This document shows positions 59,075-64,000 of a stretch of DNA of 64,000 bases, in pieces. The translations under genes and the position numbers were made by a program. Origin of the DNA: Pseudomonas putida (GTDB taxonomy: Bacteria; Pseudomonadota; Gammaproteobacteria; Pseudomonadales; Pseudomonadaceae). The first letter of the stretch is position 1. Each line of letters starts with the position of its first letter. Where the stretch lies: positions 5,332,001 through 5,396,000 of the forward strand of contig NZ_CP039371.1 of the NCBI RefSeq assembly GCF_005080685.1. The letters are read 5' to 3'. Below the pieces are notes generated by a model. The model was not told where the DNA came from and ran no database searches. It saw nothing but the letters and a program-made list of their open reading frames with translations.

Positions 59075-60778
59075 ATGATCACCCAGTACCGGGCACCGGA
59101 ACCGGCTCCGGCGTTGACGGACCTGACCGAGCGGGTCCGCTTTCTCGGCACCGAAGGCAAGATCTGGCTGGACGAACAACGCATGCTGCTGGTCCAGGCT
59201 GCGGTGATGGCGAGCATGCGCCGCGAGCTGATCGAAATGCTCGGCGTCGAACGCGCCAAGGGCTTCTTCCTGCGCCTGGGCTACCAGTCCGGGCTCAAGG
59301 ATGCGGAACTTGCCCGCAAGCTGAGGCCCAACGGCAATCCGGTCGAGATGTTCTTCATCGGCCCGCAACTGCATTCGCTCAAGGGCATGGTCAAGGTCCG
59401 CCCACTGCAGTTGGAGATCGACCTGGAAAGCGGCCACTTCTATGCCGACATCCAATGGCAGGACTCCTACGAGGTGGAGAACTGCCAGCAGGAGAACCTG
59501 CACTCCGACCAGCCGATCTGCTGGATGCTGCTGGGCTATGCGATCAGCTACAGCTCGTTCTTCCTCGGCCGCCAGGTGCTGTACAAGGAGGTCAGTTGCC
59601 GCGGTTGCGGCGGCGCGCAGTGCCGCATCATCGGCAAGCCGGTGGAGCAGTGGGACGATGCCGACGAATTCATGCGCTACTTCCAGAGCGACCCGATCAT
59701 TGACGAATTGCAGAGCCTGCAGGTGCAGGTGGCCAATCTGCGCCAGCGCCTGCAGTACGCGGCAGGGCAGTTCTATGGCATCGGCGACTCGGTGGTGTAC
59801 CGGCGCTGCTGCACCTTGATCGACAAGGTGGCCGCCGGCAAGGCCTCGGTGCTGTTGCTGGGTGAAACCGGCGTAGGCAAGGAAGTGATCGCCCGCAGCC
59901 TGCACCTGCGCAGCGAACGGGCCGGCGCCGCATTCGTGGCCCTGAACTGCGCGACGATCCCTCACGACCTGATCGAAGCCGAGCTGTTCGGAGTGGAAAA
60001 AGGCGCCTATACCGGCGCCCAGCAGGCGCGCATGGGGCGCTTCGAACGGGCCAACGGCGGCACGCTGTTCCTCGATGAAATCGTCGAGCTCACCCCGCGT
60101 GCCCAGGCCAGCCTGCTGCGCGTGCTGCAGGAAGGCGAACTGGAGCGGGTGGGCGACACCCGTACCCGCCAGGTCGATGTGCGGGTCATCGCCGCCACCC
60201 ACGAAGACCTCGAGCAAGCGGTCAAGCAAGGGCGTTTTCGCGCCGACCTGTTCTATCGGCTGAACGTGTTCCCGGTGCGCATCCCTGCCCTGCGCGAGCG
60301 CCGCGAGGACATCCCGCTGCTCATCGAGCACTTCCTCGCACGCCTGCACGAAAGCTACGGCAAGAAGACCCGTGGCCTCAGCGACCGGGCGATGGAGGCG
60401 TGCCTGCACTATGACTGGCCGGGCAACATCCGTGAGCTGGAGAACCTCATGGAGCGCGGCGTGATCATCACCGACGACAACCAGAGCATCGCCGTGGACG
60501 CGCTCTTCCCCCACGCCCCAGCCGCCGACGACTGCATCGGCCTGGGCAATGACGGGCGCCTGGTCGCCGACCATGCCCCTGGCGCGGCGGGCTGGATCGC
60601 GCAGATCATCGACAGCGGCACCAGCCTCGAAGCCGTGGAGGCTGCGTTGATGCAGGAGGCCATGACGCGCTGCCAGCAGAATGTCTCCGAGGCGGCGCGG
60701 CTGCTGGGCATGACCCGCCCGGCCCTGGCCTACCGGCTGAAGAAGGCGCCCGGCGAGGAGGCCCCGGGCAAGGCTTGA
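59075..60778 (+). CDS. dmpR: Phenol-responsive sigma54 activator, DmpR/XylR family
   Basis: 567 residues. The N-terminal sensory A domain (about 1-210) ends in the V4R/Cys motif [17 protein letters not shown], which binds phenolic effectors. A short coiled linker ([16 protein letters not shown]) follows. The AAA+ domain has Walker A GETGVGKE at about 263, the sigma54-contact loop GAYTGA (Tyr for the usual Phe) and Walker [10 protein letters not shown]. The C-terminal Fis-type helix-turn-helix is [20 protein letters not shown]. It is divergent from dmpKLMNOP and upstream of catA. The start ATG 59075 has AAGGGG ten bases upstream. The TGA stop lies inside the distal catA UAS. Confidence 0.93.
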   Translation: MITQYRAPEPAPALTDLTERVRFLGTEGKIWLDEQRMLLVQAAVMASMRRELIEMLGVERAKGFFLRLGYQSGLKDAELARKLRPNGNPVEMFFIGPQLHSLKGMVKVRPLQLEIDLESGHFYADIQWQDSYEVENCQQENLHSDQPICWMLLGYAISYSSFFLGRQVLYKEVSCRGCGGAQCRIIGKPVEQWDDADEFMRYFQSDPIIDELQSLQVQVANLRQRLQYAAGQFYGIGDSVVYRRCCTLIDKVAAGKASVLLLGETGVGKEVIARSLHLRSERAGAAFVALNCATIPHDLIEAELFGVEKGAYTGAQQARMGRFERANGGTLFLDEIVELTPRAQASLLRVLQEGELERVGDTRTRQVDVRVIAATHEDLEQAVKQGRFRADLFYRLNVFPVRIPALRERREDIPLLIEHFLARLHESYGKKTRGLSDRAMEACLHYDWPGNIRELENLMERGVIITDDNQSIAVDALFPHAPAADDCIGLGNDGRLVADHAPGAAGWIAQIIDSGTSLEAVEAALMQEAMTRCQQNVSEAARLLGMTRPALAYRLKKAPGEEAPGKA

Positions 60779-60790
60779 GCATTTGCGCAA
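60775..60790. promoter_or_regulatory. Distal DmpR-type UAS of catA, overlapping the dmpR stop codon
   Basis: TTGAGCATTTGCGCAA has the same form as the sites at 58869 and 58900. The dmpR TGA (60776-60778) is part of it. Confidence 0.72.
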
Positions 60791-60805
60791 TGCCGGCAGG
60801 CCCGC

Positions 60806-60821
60806 TTGATCATATGGTCGA
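60806..60821. promoter_or_regulatory. Proximal DmpR-type UAS of catA
   Basis: TTGATCATATGGTCGA, centred 31 bp from the distal site, the same spacing as in front of dmpK, and about 88 bases before the predicted start. Confidence 0.75.
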
Positions 60822-60874
60822 GTGGCCTGCCAGGTTCCCGGCCTGGAGCCCGCGCAACCCCTGGAAAGGCCAAC

Positions 60875-60890
60875 TGGCACCGGGTTTGCA
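60875..60890 (+). promoter_or_regulatory. Sigma54 promoter of catA
   Basis: TGGCACCGGGTTTGCA, a perfect TGGCAC-N5-TTGCW. Predicted start near 60902, about 37 bases before the ATG. Confidence 0.92.
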
Positions 60891-60910
60891 AAACCGACTT
60901 CACCGGCAAA

Positions 60911-60920
60911 ACAACAACAA
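60911..60920 (+). promoter_or_regulatory. Hfq/Crc-type motif before catA
   Basis: AAAACAACAACAA-type run (ACAACAACAA at 60911-60920), 18 bases before the ATG and within the predicted short leader. Confidence 0.6.
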
Positions 60921-60938
60921 TGACCTGTGAGGTATCCC

Positions 60939-61856
60939 ATGACTGCAAAGATCGCTCATACCGCCGAACTGCAGGCCTTCTTCGAGAAGGCCGCCGGCAG
61001 TGCCAGCGCGCAAGGCAACCCCCGCGTGAAGCAAATCGTCTTGCGCCTGTTGCAGGACTGCGCCCGCCTGATCGAAGACCTTGAGATCAGTGACGACGAG
61101 TTCTGGACGGCGGTCGACTACCTGAACCGCCTGGGTGGCCGTGGCGAGGCCGGGCTGCTGGTGGCCGGGCTGGGCCTGGAGCATTTCCTCGACCTGCTCA
61201 GCGATGCCCGCGACCAGCAAGTCGGACACGTCGGCGGTACGCCGCGCACCATCGAAGGCCCGCTGTACGTGGCCGGCGCGCCATTGAGCGAAGGCCAGGC
61301 GCGGCTGGACGATGGCAGCGACGCAGGCATGCCGATGCTGCTGGAAGGCCAGGTGCTCGACCTGCAGGGCCAGCCGATCAGCGGCGCCATCGTCGATGTC
61401 TGGCATGCCAATACCCAAGGGCTGTATTCCTACTTCGACTCGAGCCAGAGCGACTACAACCTGCGTCGGCGCATCCGCACGGACGCCCAGGGCCGCTATC
61501 GCGCCCGCAGCATCGTGCCCAGTGGCTATGGTTGCCCGCCCGATGGGCCGACCCAGCAATGCCTGGACCTGCTGGGCCGCCATGGGCAGCGTCCGGCGCA
61601 CATCCATTTCTTCATTTCCGCCCCCGGCCATCGCCACCTGACCACCCAGATCAACCTCGCCGGCGACCAATACCTCTGGGACGACTTCGCCCACGCCACC
61701 CGCGATGGGCTGGTGGGCGACGTCACGCTGACCGAAGACCCCAGCAGTGGCATTGACGGGCGCTTCGCCGCCGTGCGCTTCGACTTCCAGTTGCAACCGG
61801 CGAGCGACGTCCAGGACGAGCAGCGTAGCCATAGGCCGAGGGCCCTGCAGCAATAA
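60939..61856 (+). CDS. catA: Catechol 1,2-dioxygenase (intradiol)
   Basis: 305 residues from ATG 60939, with GAGG seven bases upstream; an in-frame GTG at 60927 overlaps that site. CatA opens catechol between the hydroxyls to cis,cis-muconate with non-haem Fe(III). The N-terminal helical linker (about 1-95) is typical of the family. The iron ligands are Tyr163 (GLYSYF), Tyr197 (PSGYG), His221 and His223 (PAHIHFF). Its own sigma54 promoter and DmpR-type sites tie it to phenol rather than to CatR and muconate. No catB or catC follows, so later steps must be encoded elsewhere. Confidence 0.95.
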   Translation: MTAKIAHTAELQAFFEKAAGSASAQGNPRVKQIVLRLLQDCARLIEDLEISDDEFWTAVDYLNRLGGRGEAGLLVAGLGLEHFLDLLSDARDQQVGHVGGTPRTIEGPLYVAGAPLSEGQARLDDGSDAGMPMLLEGQVLDLQGQPISGAIVDVWHANTQGLYSYFDSSQSDYNLRRRIRTDAQGRYRARSIVPSGYGCPPDGPTQQCLDLLGRHGQRPAHIHFFISAPGHRHLTTQINLAGDQYLWDDFAHATRDGLVGDVTLTEDPSSGIDGRFAAVRFDFQLQPASDVQDEQRSHRPRALQQ

Positions 61857-61920
61857 CCGCTCGGCGCAACGCCGTCGAAGTCGAGATTGCCCTCGCTAGG
61901 CGGTGGCCGAAGGCCAATTC

Positions 61921-61937
61921 GTATCGATATCAGTACA
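61921..61937. promoter_or_regulatory. Repeat 1 of a 17-bp motif upstream of gcvH
   Basis: GTATCGATATCAGTACA; first of three related copies. It is a candidate binding site for the GcsR-like activator encoded at 49610. Confidence 0.55.
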
Positions 61938-61939
61938 GC

Positions 61940-61956
61940 GTATCGATATCAATACA
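61940..61956. promoter_or_regulatory. Repeat 2 of the gcvH upstream motif
   Basis: GTATCGATATCAATACA, 19 bases after repeat 1 and identical to it except for one base. Confidence 0.55.
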
Positions 61957-61982
61957 CATCATCCTGACTTGTTATAGCCAAG

Positions 61983-62000
61983 GGTTTGATGGATCAAACC
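61983..62000. other. Perfect inverted repeat in the gcvH upstream region
   Basis: GGTTTGAT / ATCAAACC with GG between them. Possible operator for another regulator; protein unknown. Confidence 0.45.
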
Positions 62001-62021
62001 TTTTACATCGGCAATGGAACT

Positions 62022-62038
62022 GTATCGATTTCATTCCA
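62022..62038. promoter_or_regulatory. Repeat 3 of the gcvH upstream motif (diverged)
   Basis: GTATCGATTTCATTCCA shares 14 of 17 positions with repeat 2 and lies about 75 bases before the sigma54 promoter. Confidence 0.45.
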
Positions 62039-62102
62039 ATGCAAGTGTCAGCCGCCCTGCGGAAAATAAATAAGTCATTGATATAAAAACACTTTTTATG
62101 AG

Positions 62103-62118
62103 TGGCAGCCTTTTTGCT
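62103..62118 (+). promoter_or_regulatory. Sigma54 promoter of gcvHP
   Basis: TGGCAGCCTTTTTGCT matches TGGCAN-N5-TTGCW with the GG and GC elements at the right distance. Predicted start near 62130, some 55 bases before the gcvH ATG. Confidence 0.82.
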
Positions 62119-62184
62119 TAAGAAGCAGCACTGAAAGAGCGTGGCCCACCGCGCCTACAAGCCCCTGCTTCCCGAGGAATTCCC

Positions 62185-62568
62185 ATGAGCGAGTTGCGTT
62201 TCACCGAAGATCACGAATGGCTGCGCGTCGAAGCCGACGGCAGTGTCACCGTGGGCATCACCGCCTACGCCCAGAATGCCCTGGGTGATGTGGTCTACGT
62301 GCAACTGCCCGAGCTGCAGCATTACGACAAGGGTGCGGAAGCCTCCACTGTCGAATCGGTCAAGGCCGCCAGCGGCGTGTACATGCCCCTGGCCGGTGAA
62401 GTGATCGCGGTCAACGAAGGCCTCAACGACAGCCCCGAGCTGGTCAACGAGGATCCGCTGGGCGAAGGCTGGTTCTTCCGCTTCAAGCCGACCGATGCCC
62501 AAGCCGTGGCCGCCCTGCTCGACCAGGACGCCTACGATCGCCTGATCACCGCCAACGACAACGCCTGA
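62185..62568 (+). CDS. gcvH: Glycine cleavage system H protein
   Basis: 127 residues. The lipoyl-carrying shuttle of glycine cleavage. The lipoylated residue is Lys60 in STVESVKAASGVYMPLAGEV. HEWLRVEADGSVTVGIT and the C-terminal GEGWFFRFKP are canonical. GAGGA precedes the ATG. It is first in gcvHP, preceded by a sigma54 promoter and three motif repeats. Confidence 0.96.
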   Translation: MSELRFTEDHEWLRVEADGSVTVGITAYAQNALGDVVYVQLPELQHYDKGAEASTVESVKAASGVYMPLAGEVIAVNEGLNDSPELVNEDPLGEGWFFRFKPTDAQAVAALLDQDAYDRLITANDNA

Positions 62569-62580
62569 GGAACCGCCACC

Positions 62581-64000
62581 ATGACCATCAACCTCGGCAC
62601 CGCCAACGAATTCATCGCCCGCCACATCGGCCCGCGTAGCGCCGACGAGCAGGCCATGCTCACCAGTCTCGGTTTCGACTCGCTGGAGGCCATGTCTGCC
62701 GCGGTCATCCCCGACAGCATCAAGGGCACCAGCGTGCTCGGCAGCGAGGACGGCCAGAGCGAGGCCGACGCTCTCGCCGCGCTCAAGGCCATCGCCGGCA
62801 AGAACCAACTGTTCAAGAGCTACATCGGCCAGGGCTACTACAACACCCACACCCCGGCGCCAATCCTGCGCAACCTGCTGGAAAACCCGGCCTGGTACAC
62901 GGCCTACACCCCGTATCAGCCAGAGATTTCCCAAGGCCGCCTGGAAGCGCTGCTGAACTTCCAGACCCTGGTCAGCGATCTCACCGGCCTGCCGATCGCT
63001 AACGCCTCGCTGCTCGACGAAGCCACCGCCGCCGCTGAAGCCATGACCTTCTGCAAGCGCCTGTCGAAGAACAAGGCCAGCCATGCCTTCTTCGTTTCGC
63101 AGCACTGCCACCCACAGACCCTCGACGTGCTGCGCACCCGCGCCGAACCGCTGGGCATCGAGATCGTGGTCGGCGACGAAGCCGAACTGAGCGACGTGTC
63201 CGCGTTCTTCGGCGCGCTGTTGCAATACCCGGCCAGCAATGGCGAGGTGTTCGACTATCGCGAGCTGGTGCAACGCTTCCACGCTGCCAACGCCCTGGTG
63301 GCGGTCGCCGCCGACCTGCTGGCCCTGACCTTGCTCACCGCACCGGGTGAGTTCGACGCCGACGTGGCCATCGGCAGCGCCCAACGCTTTGGCGTGCCCC
63401 TGGGCTTCGGTGGCCCGCACGCGGCCTACTTCGCCACCCGCGACGCATTCAAGCGCGACATGCCGGGCCGACTGGTAGGCGTGTCGATCGACCGCTTCGG
63501 CAAGACCGCCCTGCGCCTGGCCATGCAGACCCGCGAGCAGCACATCCGTCGCGAGAAAGCCACCAGCAACATCTGCACCGCCCAGGTACTGCTGGCCAAC
63601 ATCGCCAGCATGTTCGCCGTGTACCACGGCCCAGAGGGCCTCAAGCGCATCGCCCAGCGCACCCACAACCTGACGTCGATCCTGGCCGCCGGCCTTGAGC
63701 GCCTGGGCCTGAAGGTGGTCGGCGAGAGCGCCTTCGACACCCTGACCCTGGCCACCGGCACGGCCACCGCCGGCCTGCACGACAAGGCCCGCGCCCAGCG
63801 CATCAACCTGCGCCAGATCGATGCCGAGCACCTGGGCCTTTCGCTCGACGAGACCAGCACCCAGGCCGATGTCGAGGCGTTGTGGCAGCTGTTCGGCGCT
63901 GACCAGGCGCAGCCGGACTTCGCCGCCCTGGCCGCCAGCACCGCCTCGCGCCTGCCAGCGGCCCTGCTGCGCCAGTCGGCCATCCTCCAACACCCGGTAT
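62581..64000 (+). CDS. gcvP: Glycine dehydrogenase (decarboxylating), N-terminal half; runs off the window
   Basis: 473 codons are visible without a stop; the full protein is about 950 residues. GcvP decarboxylates glycine with pyridoxal phosphate and passes the aminomethyl group to lipoyl-GcvH. The N-terminal half shows [57 protein letters not shown] and [18 protein letters not shown]. The PLP lysine lies in the C-terminal half outside the window. It follows gcvH by 12 bases. Confidence 0.96.
   Translation, partial: MTINLGTANEFIARHIGPRSADEQAMLTSLGFDSLEAMSAAVIPDSIKGTSVLGSEDGQSEADALAALKAIAGKNQLFKSYIGQGYYNTHTPAPILRNLLENPAWYTAYTPYQPEISQGRLEALLNFQTLVSDLTGLPIANASLLDEATAAAEAMTFCKRLSKNKASHAFFVSQHCHPQTLDVLRTRAEPLGIEIVVGDEAELSDVSAFFGALLQYPASNGEVFDYRELVQRFHAANALVAVAADLLALTLLTAPGEFDADVAIGSAQRFGVPLGFGGPHAAYFATRDAFKRDMPGRLVGVSIDRFGKTALRLAMQTREQHIRREKATSNICTAQVLLANIASMFAVYHGPEGLKRIAQRTHNLTSILAAGLERLGLKVVGESAFDTLTLATGTATAGLHDKARAQRINLRQIDAEHLGLSLDETSTQADVEALWQLFGADQAQPDFAALAASTASRLPAALLRQSAILQHPV

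Noticed and set aside
60791..60874. IHF site in the catA promoter
   Set aside because: No match to WATCAANNNNTTR on either strand in this GC-rich stretch.
53106..61856. Phenol block as a transposon or genomic island with visible ends
   Set aside because: No transposase, integrase, tRNA, terminal inverted repeat or flanking direct repeat could be found; acquisition remains an inference from gene order.
61857..62184. P. aeruginosa-type GcsR consensus TGTAACG-N4-CGTTCCG before gcvH
   Set aside because: Looked for and not found; a different threefold repeat is present instead.

Overview
The window is chromosomal DNA from a fluorescent pseudomonad, most probably of the Pseudomonas putida group. 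The basis is the GC-rich coding bias, the many short REP palindromes (GTAGGAGCGGG or GTGGGAGCGGG cores) and a backbone of recognisable P. putida gene blocks: guaBA, xseA, leuA, the Entner-Doudoroff/glucose uptake cluster with HexR and GtrS/GltR, a haem cell-surface signalling system, arcDABC and gcvHP. No rRNA, tRNA, CRISPR array, integrase or insertion sequence was found.

Layout. 1-1545: the start of tadA and a Tat-exported multicopper oxidase. 1745-7798: two tandem paralogous ~110 kDa toxin-like proteins with a C-terminal GESH domain; the second is broken by a one-base frameshift. 7845-10970: guaBA. 11057-15655: a zinc-ribbon protein, a TauE permease, an AmpD-type amidase, xseA and an M23 peptidase. 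15933-17760: leuA behind a Leu-rich leader ORF. 17935-36277: glucose block with zwf-pgl-eda, hexR, a mutarotase, the gtsABCD/oprB uptake system, an AGE-family isomerase, edd-glk-gltR-gtrS and gapA. Glucose enters through OprB and GtsABCD, is phosphorylated by Glk, oxidised by Zwf/Pgl and split by Edd/Eda; HexR sites lie in front of zwf and between edd and gapA. 36644-42299: a Fur box, then ECF sigma, anti-sigma, TonB receptor (Hxu type), haem oxygenase and a DUF454 protein. 42279-49049: an extra arcD-like antiporter divergent from arcDABC, with a predicted Anr box. 49104-52964: DUF5064 protein, a TyrR-like sigma54 activator (GcsR-like) and a Na/Pi cotransporter.

53106-61856 is the most distinctive part: a self-contained phenol module. 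A sigma54 operon encodes a six-subunit phenol hydroxylase (dmpKLMNOP type) followed by an outer-membrane MetA-type channel; a divergent DmpR/XylR-type activator follows, and then catA. Both the hydroxylase operon and catA have a consensus -24/-12 promoter and a pair of DmpR-type upstream activating sequences (UAS) whose centres are 31 bp apart in both cases. In catA the distal UAS overlaps the dmpR stop codon. Phenol is thus predicted to go to catechol and then to cis,cis-muconate (ortho cleavage) under one regulator; no meta-cleavage gene is present. The module lies between the GcsR-like gene and gcvHP, its probable target, which has its own sigma54 promoter and three copies of a 17-bp repeat.

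A-rich AANAANAA motifs typical of Hfq/Crc catabolite repression stand in front of gtsA, oprB, the mutarotase, gltR, dmpL, dmpO, the phenol channel and catA, linking the sugar and phenol pathways to one carbon hierarchy. All functional calls rest on motif reading and family knowledge, without database searches.
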